Source of the DNA: Amaranthus tricolor
Lineage: Eukaryota > Streptophyta > Magnoliopsida > Caryophyllales > Amaranthaceae
Reading direction: 5' to 3'
DNA: 64,000 bases
Assembly (NCBI RefSeq): GCF_026212465.1
Contig: NC_080052.1
Span: forward strand, 30,984,326 to 31,048,325
Every line of letters begins with the position of its first letter. Positions within the stretch are counted from its first letter, which is position 1. The notes beneath the pieces are model-generated. The model was given only the letters and a program-made list of their open reading frames with translations. It made no database searches and had not been told where the DNA came from. This document shows positions 1 to 12,809 of this stretch, in pieces. The translations under genes and the position numbers were made by a program.

Positions 1-207
1 ATTTATTTTTTTTTTACAAATTAAAAGATTGTATATGGTTTCAATTTTCATCAATGAAAACAGAAAGAGTATATAATTATAATATAATGATTTTTTCCAA
101 TTGTGAATTAGCTAGTCCTCTTCAATAATCCTAATTAATTACTCAAAAAAGCAATTTAATATTCAGAGAATATATATATATAATAAGTATTTTTAAAAAA
201 TTTGCAG

Positions 208-474
208 GATAAGACTCCAGATGGAAGTGATCATTCGTACATAGATTACTACATGAAAGAAGAGAAAACAAGGTCATCCAAGAGCGCGAGACATCATATA
301 AATGGAGTAATTAGTGAAGCCTGGAATTGTCTGAATAGAGAATACATGTCTTCTGATTGTGTATTCTCAAGAGATTTCAAGTTGGCATGCCTTAATTTAG
401 CAAGAATGGTTCCAATCATGTATAACAATCATCAACGTTGCCATCTCCACTTTTTATTGATGAAAAATAAATAA
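208..474 (+). CDS. Terpene synthase, last exon only (gene runs off left edge)
   Basis: This is the final exon of a plant terpene synthase, class I alpha domain, closest in wording to TPS-g (linalool/nerolidol-type) copies A and B in this window. The exon opens after a tttgcag acceptor at 201-207 and encodes 88 residues to a TAA. Shared family features are SYIDYYMKEE, a conserved AWNCLN tryptophan helix and LARMVPIMY near the end. Two oddities are visible. The second residue is Lys (DKTPDG) where A and B have Glu (DEN, DED); in this family that Glu is the last ligand of the NSE/DTE metal motif. The last 15 or so residues (after MYNNHQR) are unlike A and B, and a one-base shift would restore an LPS-type ending, so a small frameshift near 435 is likely. 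Positions 1-207 are AT-rich intron. The copy may be a pseudogene; upstream exons are outside the window. Confidence 0.8.
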   Translation, partial: DKTPDGSDHSYIDYYMKEEKTRSSKSARHHINGVISEAWNCLNREYMSSDCVFSRDFKLACLNLARMVPIMYNNHQRCHLHFLLMKNK

Positions 475-942
475 TAAAATTAAACAAATTCTTAAATGTA
501 ACTGTCTCATGCTGAGAATACTCAATTGGTTTAGTAAAGTGCTTACTTACTATGTTATTGTGATTAATTATAGAAATATGCTAATTATATGAGCATGTCT
601 ATCTCATACTAAACAAGTTGTAATTTAAGACCATCTACCACATTACTAGTTATTTACTATCTACTTTGATTTAAATGAATAATTATATATTTTTAATTAT
701 ATAATATATAAAAATATTTTATTTGATAATTGAAAATTTTATGCATATAGAAAGAAACATTGTATAAATAATATCCTCTTAATTTTTATTATGTTTAAAG
801 TGTCACATTCTATATGGACGGAGGGATCATATATAGAAGTCAAGTATTTAGCTACTCTACAATTTATTTTTATTTTTATTTTTTTTGTTTTTAGGTTATT
901 TTTGGACGTTGGTATGTTCATTAAATTGTACAGCACCAGATA
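475..942. other. AT-rich intergenic DNA, no gene seen
   Basis: This is the 3' flank of the left-edge terpene synthase. No coding exon, RNA gene or clear repeat is visible. Base composition is strongly AT. Confidence 0.6.
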
Positions 943-1988
943 GGGGTGTTCAATATCGGAAACCCGGTCAATCCGGATCCGAAAATCCGGGTACCTAAAA
1001 ATGTGATCCGATTTTGTTTATTTCCTAAAATTGTGTTTTTTTCCTTATTTCTTTTAACATTTTTTATATAAAATTCAAATTCTAAGTTGTTTACATGATA
1101 GATTTACCTAATTTAGAATTTTAGTGGATATAAGTTGTTTACATGATAGATTCACCTAATTTAGAATTTTATTTTTTTAAAAATTGGAGCTAACTTAGGG
1201 AAAATATTTATGAAATTTATTTTAGCAATTTCATACTAACTTAGAATTTGTTAGAAAAAGTGATGCATTTGATAAATAATTTTAAAATTTTAATATTTAA
1301 TTTTTTTCTTAAAAAAATCATGTATTTGATAAATTTAATCACGATAATATATACTTACATATTCTATAAAGTAATATTTTTATATATTCTATAATAATAA
1401 ATCCATGCATTGTACAGGTTTTTATACTAGTAATAAGATAAAAGTAACGCAATATCTTTACTAACTAGTTATTACTTTGGTGATCCTAATTAAATTCTAA
1501 TTATCAAGGATAATTTTAGTAAATTTACAATATAATTGCCAATATCACATTAAGAATAAGTCAAATTCTTGAGCTGATCATCGGATGAGATATTTTATGA
1601 AACATGCTATCAATCTAATAATTACTGAAAACATTTATTTTGAAATACGCCGTTTGAAATATTATTTAAGGACAATAATATAATATAATTTAACACATTA
1701 CTTTGAATTTTAACTCATTTAATTTTTTTAGAGTAAAATGATTATAACATATTAATTATACCAGATATATTATGAATAAGCATTTTATAATAAAAATAAA
1801 GCACAAAACAGAATACCGAGTACTCGATTTTACTAAAATTGATATCTGGATCGGACCCGACTCGGTTTATAAAACAGGTACCCGGTACGAAATACCCGAT
1901 TTTGACAAAATGGGGTTAATTATCCGGTTTTTTAAACCGGATACCGATCCGAGTTGGATTTTGCAAACCGGGTTTTTTTGAACACCCC
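943..1988. mobile_element. TIR element, GGGGTGTTCAA termini, TA duplication
   Basis: The block opens with GGGGTGTTCAA and closes with the complement TTGAACACCCC, each flanked by TA. Subterminal DNA at both ends is rich in CCGGAT/CCCGGTA words that can pair with each other, and about 800 bp of AT-rich filler lies between. This fits a non-autonomous DNA transposon (large MITE). No transposase is encoded. The superfamily is unsure: TA duplications suit Tc1/mariner, but the termini are not the Stowaway type. Confidence 0.6.
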
Positions 1989-2992
1989 TACCACGAGAAG
2001 TGATATAGGATATTAGCCATTGATATTAGCCATCTCTTCCCTTAATACTAGCCATTAATTTTTATCTATATTTTTATTATTTCTTTCGTAATACTCTAGT
2101 TATTTTATCCTATATGCTTTCACCACAAAAACTAAGAATTTATAAATGATAATTAGGTGTGTTGCTCCTTTAAATTAAAATAACATATTTTGAATATATA
2201 ATAAAAATAAAGTATAGATTAAGAAAATTAGGCTCTAAAAATAATGGGTTCCTAAGCCATTGCTCATATGGCTCTGCTAGCACCGCTTATTGCTTTCTAG
2301 TGTGAACTTTCTCTATCCTAATAGATTTAAAGTATAGAGAAATTGCAAAATTTTAAAAATTTTGTAATAAAAATAAAAAAAGACAAATTGTGTAAATAGA
2401 ATTAAAAAGAGTTAAAATATATAAATGGATTTTAAACAAAATAATAAATTATTGCTTAAAAAATAAAAAAAATACAAAATAAGTAGAACCAATGACAGAG
2501 AAAATAGCTTTTACGAATTACGACTTGACAGAAGTTGAAACTACACAAAATAAACGTGCGATGAATGTGACTGACAATTGACCACTAAAAAGTGGTCCTT
2601 TTTGTATCGCAAGTTCAATTATTTTTTTCACTCATTATTTGAATCATATTCTATTACTCTCTTATTCTCTTTACTTGTCCCATTTAATAATAAAAAATTT
2701 GTCAATTCATGTTTTTTATTTTAAATATTTTAAATTGTGCTTGAGTAAAAATTATAAAACGTTGATACTAAAAAATTTATAATAAGACGAATTAAACAAA
2801 ATCTCACATGACTATGTTATAACTTATAGATTAAGAACAAATCACATAATAAAAGTGATTGATAATAATGTTGAAAAACTAAATGGGACAAGTGGAGCGA
2901 ATACCAGGGAGTACTAAAATAATTGAAAATTTTCCAGTGTCACATCTAAAGAGAATTAATTAAATGAAACTCATTTAATGGCTAAAGAAATA
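1989..2992. other. AT-rich intergenic DNA, no gene seen
   Basis: No supported gene. A short hairpin (GGACCACTTTTTAGTGGTC type) sits near 2578-2600 but has no associated gene. Confidence 0.5.
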
Positions 2993-3244
2993 CTTCCTCT
3001 GTTTCAATATAGTCGCAACATTGAAAATATAAACACTATTCACGTATCTACCTTCTTTAGTGATTAATTCTATAAGTTAAAATATAGTCAAGTGGGATCT
3101 TGTTTGATTCGTCTCGATGCAAAGATTATTAATATTAATTTTTTATAATTTTTTATTATACATAATTATAGATATTAAAGATTGAATTAGCGTATTGGAA
3201 TGCGTGAAAAAGCAAACATTGCAAGTATTTTGAAACGGAGGAAG
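2993..3244. mobile_element. Stowaway-like MITE
   Basis: Termini CTTCCTCTGTTTC and GAAACGGAGGAAG are inverted repeats flanked by TA on both sides, the pattern of Tc1/mariner-derived Stowaway MITEs. It is 252 bp long. The interior shares wording (AGTCAAGTGGGATCTTGTTTGATTCGTCTC) with partial copies near 11.4 kb, 14.1 kb, 27.0 kb and 34.1 kb. Confidence 0.7.
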
Positions 3245-3540
3245 TATAAATGGCATTTGATCTTTTATCAATATCTCTACCATTAAGATATCTTTAACTA
3301 ATATTTATTTGTAGTTAAATTGAATAAATTAAATAATATAATACACTGTATAATATGACATCATATCACTCATTTTGATTATTTATTTTGATAGGTTTTA
3401 ATCGTTTTAGCATAATTCTTAAAAATTTGATGACTATGAAATTTAGTAGGAAACTTTTGGTTTGATTGAACAAGTTTTACTAAGAAGAAAAACAAAGAGC
3501 AAAACTGTACTAACCCACACACCCCTCAGGTTTTTTATTA

Positions 3541-3909
3541 GGACATGTTTGAATTGAGTGTAAATATTTATAGGTGAAAAAAATCAAAGTAAGAAAACGA
3601 AATTGATAAAAATGAAAAATTAGTGAAATTTGATTGTTGTAGAGGTGAAAGAATGACTGTAAAGTAATGAAAAATCAAGGGAACTCTCAATGTTGTGGAA
3701 TAAATATTTATCTTAAAGGAGGATGGGAAAACGTATTACCTCTATAGTAGGAGAAATCATTTTTTTTTTCTTTTATTATTTTTACTTAATGCTCATTTTA
3801 CCTTTTTCGTAACTATCTCACCTACTTTAAATGTATCTCTATTTGCTTTTATTTCATTAGTTTAACTTTATTTCTACCTTAAATATTTACACTCAATCCA
3901 AACATGTCC
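3541..3909. mobile_element. Tourist-like MITE, TTA duplication
   Basis: Inverted ends GGACATGTTTG and CAAACATGTCC are each flanked by TTA, as expected for PIF/Harbinger-type MITEs. It is 369 bp long. A diverged relative lies at about 23228-23586. Confidence 0.7.
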
Positions 3910-4801
3910 TTAAGTGCAATTAGTTTTCAATCCATTTCAAACATACATCATTTTGTCTCTACCTTAATTAATGTGCTTTTTATTTTATTTACTTTTGAGT
4001 GTACAATGTAATAGTATATCACAAAAATTTGGACGAGATCGTTGCAAGTTAAAACGAAATGTGGGCCGGTTCATTTCACGCGCGTGAAACAACATTTTAA
4101 TTTTCTGGACATTTATCAATTTTGACCTTAAAGGTATAAATTTTGAAAATTGATACTTTTAAGGTCAAAATTGTTACCTTTAAGATCAAAATTGAAAAAT
4201 GCTCAGAAAATGAAAAAAATGCCCAAATTATTATACGCGCGAATTGGACCAGCCTAAATTGACGATCTCATTATGAGGTCGTCTCATCTAAGACCAGCTG
4301 ATAGTATATATAACTAAATGATTGGGAAAATACATGGTGCACAAATACCATAAACCTATGAGGTATTATTTCAAAATCAGATGACAATTGGAAAAAGGGT
4401 CACAAATGCCTCATAAAGTATGCACGTGAAATTTATTTCATCGATTTGGGCAAACCATCCTAACATCTCGTCACATTCGAACCCTCGTTAAGTTTACAAG
4501 TGGAAGTAATCAATTCATTCTTTTCAATCTTCTATATAATTTTTAATTTTTCGACTCTGATTTAAAATGGTGTGTTTATTTTATAATTAACTAGAGCTTT
4601 TTTTCATGTCATATAGTTTTGGGATGCTTTCTCCTCGACTTATGGAGTGTGCACTTCGTATTTCACCGATTATGCGCTGACATTCACAATAAGTCTAGCC
4701 AAATGAAGACCCCCTGAATAGGACTTATCATCTTGAGTATCTGCTGTCTGCACCATCCATCACCATAAACAGCTATAATAAGAGGATAATGACTTTATGT
4801 A
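3910..4801. repeat. Intergenic DNA with a foldback block and a TPS-cluster repeat
   Basis: At about 4023-4282 a block begins with GACGAGATCGTTGC and ends with the near complement GACGATCTCA, with an internal palindrome around 4109-4192 built on TTTGACCTTAAAGGT. At about 4325-4510 is a copy of a sequence that recurs inside the introns of genes A and B (motifs AAATACCATAAACC, CAAACCATCCTAACATC). No gene is seen. Confidence 0.45.
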
Positions 4802-7694
4802 TTACAGAAGGCTAGGAAGATGGTGATTACTACTATACATGATTGGAACCATCCTTGTTAAATTAAGCAAAGCTGTTTTAAAATCTGTCGAAAATGGAGA
4901 ATGAGACAGGCACTCTTGATTGAGGCACTTCCATTCATCTGAAATCATCTCAAAAACATGTTGTCGTGCACTTTCAGCTGACCTATCTTTATGTTGCTTC
5001 ACGTAACAAGCTATATATGACCCGTCGTGCCCATTTGAATTCTCATCCTGCAAAACAACGACATATTCTGAAAATCACCACCTTCACCGGAGCCTATCTT
5101 ATAAGGAAACTAGTGGGGCCTGTACTCCAGGCCCATCCAAAAACTTAGAAAAATGATGTTTTAATATTTTTCAGATCGTCTCGTATGAGATTGTTACCAT
5201 GAGACGAGCCCATATAATTAGCCCATTTATATAATTTATCACTTTAAAATTGTAACCGATTACTTTAATGTACTAAATGTACATGTGTCGACCTAATATA
5301 GATGACCTAACCATAATGCCGTTTCGTTTAAGAATTAGTGAATATTTAATAGTTCGTTGCCGATAATAGTGTATTTAATAATTAGGAATCCATAATTAAC
5401 GTTTTGCCTCTGGTCTCTCAAATTTTAGGATCGACCCTAAGTTTCATGTTCTTCCACATAAAAATTGTATTGCTAAGTTATTTAAGTCAAGTAGTCCATA
5501 CCTTAGCAGTCTTTAGATCATCCCAAAGACGTAGAATTTTGGCCGCTGACGTTACAATGTGTGGATGATTGTTGAAGAGATGTGTGTTTGTATTGTTTAC
5601 ACCTTCACCTAAGAGAGAAAAGATGGTTGCGGCAACAATATAGACTCCAGAACTAACTACACCATTCTTCATATACTCATCAGTGGAAGGTAACTGTCCG
5701 GATGCAAACCACTTCGCTTCCACAAGAAAAGCATTACATAGCTCTGCCCACTGAAACACCATATATAGTTTAAAATAACAATGATATATTTGTTATTGGG
5801 CTTGTAAACGACAAGATCCGTATAAGTGATAGTTGAAATCACACAAGCCTGATTATGTTCTATTTTAAAAGCAATTGGTAATAGAAAGAGTTAGCCTATT
5901 AAACTTATATGTTAGTCAACTTCTTTTTAATTTTTCGATGTGGGATCACATATGGATTATTTTAAAATGAATTGAGCCAAATATAGCTCTGATACCATGT
6001 TAAATTAAGCTTGACTTATTGTAAATGCCAGCATATAGTCAGAAAATATGAGGTGCACTCACTTTATAAGTCAAATAGAAACCTTCCCAAAATAATATGA
6101 CAAAGACTCCAATGACTTATAAAGTATACAAACTATCTTTAATTCATTGATGTGAGATAAACCATCCTACCAAAACAAAAAACATCCATCAACATACCGC
6201 TTTTGTTAAGCGACCCTTGGGGTTCCATCCATGATTAAGATAAACTGTATTGCTTATCTCATTTGTGGTGTTGTAGAGTTCCTTGAGGCACATTGTCATG
6301 TACTCAGGTAATTTTTCTACGTTGTTAAGATCCCATCTGTTGACTGCTTCTGTGAACAAAGTGAGGTCTTGGAGTGTCCCATACACATCAAAGATATCAT
6401 CAATGATATAAATAAAGGATATTGATTTTGTGAGTTCAATCCGTAATTGTGCCATATTTGGACTTGGTAGAACAACTAGGGACCATAAATGCCATTTCAC
6501 TGGCTGACTTCTTGCAAGCTTCAACTTCTCTGTCAACCGAAGTTCGTTCCACCATCTACTTATGAAGCAACACAAAGTTAGTGAGTGATCACTTTAATAC
6601 ACTAAATGTATATAGGTCAACCAAATAAAATAAACTCATTTAAGAACTTCTGAATGATAAATATGATTAAAAAAAGAGTTAACTGCACGTAAATTCGATC
6701 AAATTCTATCTTAAAAACCAATTGGTCATAAGAGGATTAGCCCATCAAGCTTATATGTTAGTCAACCTCTCACTAATTCTTTGACATGGGATCACGTCTG
6801 TTTTTTTTTCAACAATAAATTCTAAAAGTCGGATTATTCATGTTTTTCAATTAACTCACCTGGAAATATAAGTTATTTCGTTCATGTGGGTTATTTGTGC
6901 TTCATTTGCATCCATTCTTGCCAAATATAGTATCTCTTCTACCCAGCCATTTATTCCACAATGATCATGAATAATCTTGAATGAAATTTCAAAATTATCA
7001 AGATCAGCTGAAAGTCTTGGCAGACTTTTATGAAAAGGATTGCTTAATGTGTTTTGGATTACTCTGGCCTCAGATTCTTTGGCAACATTTTTTAAGTTTG
7101 CTTGTAGGATAAGTTCACAATATTGGCTAGCATCATCTAGTATATGATCCCCTGGAATTCTCAGCTGAGAGGCTTCAAATAGACTCATCAGTCCTTGGGT
7201 GTCTTTTCGAAGCTCTTTTCTCAACTTTCTATCTTTGTCTATGAATTTATTAAACACGCCTGTTTCAATGATACAAGCGAGATTAAGAAATAGCAAATTA
7301 GCTGGACATATTGTCGATGCCAACATATTATGATTGGAAAACATAATATGCACGCATTTCTTAAGCCATGAAATACCATTCAAAAATCATATGACAATGG
7401 AAGGAAGCACTCCAATAACTTTACGGTCTTACCTTCTGAGACATTGTATCCCGCATGTCTCAACAGCCCAAAGCGAAGAGCAACATAATGAAGATTACCA
7501 CCATCTTCACCCATGGTGGTAACTTTCCGATGATGCTTTTCTAGTACTCTATGGATATCCTCTTGAAAGTAGTATTCGAGGCCTAGTCGTTGAATGGCAT
7601 CGATCATGATTAACTCGTCTAATTGTTTTTCACTGTTCATTGATGTCAATATGTTTTTTATCAGCTTCACCATTGATCGGAGCTTATAATCATG
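4802..7694 (-). CDS. Terpene synthase gene A (TPS-g-like), exon 1 not found
   Basis: Class I terpene synthases ionise GPP or FPP at a Mg-bound alpha domain. Exons read on the minus strand: 7694-7433, 7259-6860, 6555-6198, 5750-5502, 5047-4802; all junctions are GT-AG and the reading phase is kept, giving 504 residues. Visible landmarks are LGLEYYF and [11 protein letters not shown] (exon 2), [17 protein letters not shown] (exon 3), the DDxxD motif as DDIFD in [13 protein letters not shown], and the NSE/DTE motif DDLKTAKDE split across exons 6 and 7. The RxR position reads RSQ, as in TPS-g enzymes. The exon holding DDxxD is 358 bp, the sum of the usual exons 4 (219) and 5 (139), so that intron is absent. 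The C-terminus stops at HHLPSLL, 13 residues short of gene B. No first exon or promoter is recognisable upstream; a tandem repeat lies there instead. It could be a 5'-incomplete gene or have a distant exon 1. Confidence 0.85.
5830..6010. repeat. Solo LTR-like fragment with tRNA-Met primer-site remnant in gene A intron
   Basis: The intron between exons 4/5 and 6 contains a minus-strand TGGTATCAGAGC-type word (seen as gctctgataccatg near 5989-6002), next to a segment TATGTTAGTCAACTTC...TTCGATGTGGGATCACAT. The same segment recurs at about 6690-6800 (next intron of gene A) and 29870-29950. This fits relics of a short LTR element primed by initiator tRNA-Met. Confidence 0.5.
6690..6800. repeat. 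Second copy of the short LTR-like repeat
   Basis: The motifs CTATCTTAAAAACCAATTGG, AGCCCATCAAGCTTATATG and GACATGGGATCAC match the repeat at 5830-6010 at roughly 75-85 per cent by eye. It lies in the intron between exons 3 and 4/5 of gene A. Confidence 0.5.
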
Positions 7695-7704
7695 CTGCGA
7701 TGTA

Positions 7705-8030
7705 AGAAATTGTTGGAGTATATAACATATATTAGAACGTCAACCATCAACTTAAACTTTTAATTGAATTAATAGCAATGTTTGATCTTAACAATTGTAA
7801 GAGTATATAACATATCCAAGTGCGTCAATCATCAGTTTAAACTTTTAGTTGAGTTGACAGCAATGTTTGATCTTAGGAATTGTTAGAGTATATAACAAAT
7901 ATCATAGAGCGTCAACTATCAGCTTAAACTTTTGGTTGAACTGATAGCAATGAATGATCATTGGAATGATTAGAGTAGATAAGATATTTTGAAGCATCAA
8001 CCATCCGCTCAAGTGTGGTTGACCATATGT
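7705..8030. repeat. Imperfect tandem repeat upstream of gene A exon 2
   Basis: Three to four units of about 85-90 bp each contain AGAGTATATAACATAT, then CGTCAACCATCAGCTTAAAC, TTTTGGTTGA and ATAGCAATGTTTGATCTTA. Units start near 7715, 7800, 7885 and 7970, the last being decayed. The array lies where intron 1 and exon 1 of gene A should be. Confidence 0.7.
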
Positions 8031-8137
8031 TATATACTTTAACACAAACATTATATTATTATTGAAGGTCACGGAAGTTGAAGGAATTGGAGGGACGATG
8101 TTTTAGTTTCTATATTACTTCGTACTAAATACTTTTA

Positions 8138-8428
8138 GGGGTGTTTGGTATGGGAATATAAAATGTAATGGAAAGGAAAATGATAAAGAGGAGTAAGGGT
8201 AAGGGTATGGGTTGTAGTTATATGTTGTTTGGTATGAAAATCTAAGGGAAACACTTAATTGATCATAGAAAGGAAATTTGTTACTTGACATAAATGGATG
8301 GTAACAAAGTAAGGGTATCTATTACCCTCAAGAAAGGGATTGGGTTAACCTAATATCATACCAAACAAATATGTGGACTAATGGTAATTGAATCCCTTAC
8401 TATTAAAAAGTTCATACCAAACACCCCC
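8138..8428. mobile_element. Tourist-like MITE, TTA duplication
   Basis: Ends GGGGTGTTTGGTATG and CATACCAAACACCCCC are inverted repeats with TTA on each side (8135-8137 and 8429-8431). It is 291 bp long with no coding capacity. Confidence 0.75.
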
Positions 8429-8461
8429 TTAATAGGCTTGAACTAAATGTTTTAAACACTA

Positions 8462-8733
8462 CTCCCTTCTATTCATCTTAAGAGTAACATTTGGTTTTTT
8501 ACGGATTTTAAGGAGAGTTAAAAATGAGACCCTAAGGGTAGGAAAGAGAGTGATATCATGGGCTTTTAATGTAAGGGAGGAAAATTAGTATGGGTAATAG
8601 AGGGTATAATTGAAAATATGATAAAACTACTAAGGGCATAAAAGTCAAAAACTCATACCAAAAATAGAAATGGGACAATTAAGGTGATTTGACTATAAAA
8701 GAAAATGGGACACATAAGCTAAATAGGAGGGAG
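8462..8733. mobile_element. Stowaway-like MITE
   Basis: CTCCCTTCTATTCATCTTA at the left and AAATAGGAGGGAG at the right, both next to TA. It is 272 bp long. The same family appears inverted at 25134-25405 (shared wording TATACCCTTTCATTACCC and GGGTCTCA). Confidence 0.75.
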
Positions 8734-9182
8734 TATTACTTATTGTTCAAGTTTATTTGTATATTGCGGACTTGCGGTCAATGTGTAGATAATTTATAGT
8801 CAAGTGAAATCTTGTTTAAATCATCTAATCGCATAATTTTATATTTTTTTAATTATATATATATACATTTTTTAATATATAAATAATTAAATGTAGCAAA
8901 TATAATAGATATAGTAATTAATGGGAGAATTTGTGTGGCCATGGTGTAGTGGGGCATTACCAATCTCGTGTCATAAGCGGTGATGTATGGACGAAAATGC
9001 TGGTATGTAATTTTTGAAGAGTGCGCAGGAGTTTTTTCGTCCAATACTTTTCTTTCATCTCCGTTTCTTTTTTACGTTTATCCTTAAATAAGAAAAAGTT
9101 TTTTTAAATAATTATATTTATTATTTATGTCCTGTGAATAATTTTTATTATTGATTATTTTTAAATAATTTTTTTAGGGAAA
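8734..9182. other. Intergenic DNA, no gene supported
   Basis: A 63-residue reading frame on the minus strand (8853-9044) matches nothing I recognise and is not a terpene synthase first exon. The rest is AT-rich. Confidence 0.4.
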
Positions 9183-10610
<1,428 letters not shown>

Positions 10611-12809
10611 TAATACTTTTTTTTATATATTTTTTGCTAACTTTTTTATAACTGTCTACTGTAGATATTTGATGGTAAGTACCTCTACTTTTTCTTTCTT
10701 CTTATGTTTCTTTGTTGGTCTACCTCTACTCATCTTTGATGGTAAGTACCTATAGTATCCAACTAATAATATTAAACTCTTTATTGTGAGGTTGTCTAAT
10801 CTAGAAACGGTTAATTATAAGAGTAGCTTTAAAAAAAAAATGAAGTGTGGGACTGAGTACAATTACTATATTTCCAGGTGAACTGGAGATGATTTTGTAG
10901 AGTTGGCAGTTAATAATTTAGACTTGGGTCACTGATTAAAACTGCTAATCAATTCAGTGTTTGGTCGTACAAGAGCTGTTGTCTAAATCTTATGGTGAAC
11001 CACAATTTTTGCAAACACGTGAAAAAGTTTTTAAAATTTAAAGCAAAGAATGACGTTAAGTTATGTAAACACAAAAACCACATGACTATTCCAGATTTTT
11101 ATAGCATAACCTGATATTTTGCATACTTTTCAAGGGACTTATAGAAGAATTATTGTCTCATTTCCATTACTCATTTACCCGTTATTTTTCTTCAACATAC
11201 AATCATTTTTCCCTTATTTTTCTCAACATACAAAGTGGGCTTGGCTATTACTCAAACTCTTTTATTTTTGTATGGATTGGATCCATATTTAGAGGGCTAG
11301 AAAATTCTAGATTTAGTTTTAAATCCACAGCGTCTAATGGGTCTAGAGATCTACTTTTTCCGTTCCTAATTAATTGCAATATTAGACGAAGTGACACTAT
11401 TCTTTCATTACTCTTAATTTGTGATTAGTTTTTTATCTATATGTTAAAACATAGTCAAGTGAGATCTTGTTTTCATTCGTTTCATTGCAAAGATAATTAA
11501 TATCAAATTTTTATAATTTTTTATTATACATAATTAGAGATATTAAAGATATAATCGGTACATTAGACTGCGTGAAAAGTAAATGTTGCAAGTAAATTTG
11601 AAGGAGGAAGTATATGAGTTGTTCATGGTTCTAAATAGTTAAGTGTTCATTCCATTTTTACATTTTAAGGTCTAATTTGATTTTAATTGGATTTATAGGT
11701 CAAATATTGGCCTAAAATGAGTCCAAATTAAAATATAGTAGGTTTAAAATAAATTAATTAGGAATCAGGTCATGAATTAAATTTAGGTCCAATTGGGGGT
11801 AAGTATAGGTCTGACTACCTTAACTCCAAACTTATTTAGTTTTTAAGCCACAGACTTAGACCAAATTCATTAATAAAAAATTACATCCAAACCCTAAAAT
11901 TAGGGTTGAGTCTTAGATGAGTCCAATAAAAATCTATTACCTATGAATTCAAGGCCAGCTTTGAGATTTTAAAGGCTCAGGGCGAAACTAAAATTATGGG
12001 CCCTCACGATATATTTTTTTCGTTTTTTTACTTGCAACTTTATGATAAAAAAATATCACAATGAGATATAACTAAAAAATAAGAAAGTATAAAAATATAG
12101 ATCATAAAATAATATATCGATAAATTAAATATACGCACCAACAAATATGAAATTAACGCAAATAAAATTAGTCAAATAAACACATAAACAAAGCACGATA
12201 AAAAAGGAAGCAAATCGAAAATATAAGAAAAATTCGTATACTTATAGATTTATAATTGTAGAAAAAGAAAACTCACAAAAAAATTAAAGAGTATTTATTA
12301 GAAAAATTAATTAATAGTATTTAATGAATTAAAATCCACTTAAATTTTGTGTATATCCAATTGTACATACTATAATATAATTATTGCAAGTATAACTGTT
12401 TAAAATAATTAAACATTGTATATAAAACACAAGTATTATGACCTAGCTTAATGGTTAAAAATCCTATTTTTCACACAATAGATTTATGTTCAAATCCTCT
12501 TAAAGAAAAATACTATTTTTTTAAAAGACCTTAAGCGTAAGCCCATCTTGCCCTTGCCCTTGCCCAAGACCGGGCTTGCCTATGATCATTCCCAAATAAA
12601 AGATTGATCTGTAGTTTAGATTTTTCAAAAATCAAATGATATAAATCTAATTCTTTTTTAACAGTCAAATATCCAAATCACATTTAATTCAAATACTCGG
12701 GGTAGAAAACTATAAACCATATATTTATTGTTAGTAACATTCCTCCCGCTGAACAAACTTTTCACTTTCTGATATTATAAGGCGAATCTTGCTTATATAA
12801 CTATAAATA
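10611..12809. other. Intergenic DNA with repeat fragments, no gene seen
   Basis: A Stowaway-like relic spans about 11351-11610 (TACTTTTTCCGTTCC ... GGAGGAAGTA). From about 11950 to 12595 is a repeat that opens with GGCCAGCTTTGAGATTTTAAA and closes with GGGCTTGCC. Near its right end CTAGCTTAATGGTTAA and GTTCAAATCC look like degenerate pol III A and B boxes, suggesting tRNA-related or hAT-type DNA. No host gene. Confidence 0.4.

Noticed and set aside
2578..2600. Hairpin followed by T-run as a terminator
   Set aside because: Intrinsic terminators of that kind are bacterial, and no transcript unit ends here.
8853..9044. Possible first exon of gene A
   Set aside because: The 63-residue frame has no terpene synthase N-terminal wording and no donor in the phase needed to join exon 2.
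12430..12500. tRNA gene
   Set aside because: A-box and B-box-like words are present, but I could not form a cloverleaf, and the segment belongs to a dispersed repeat.
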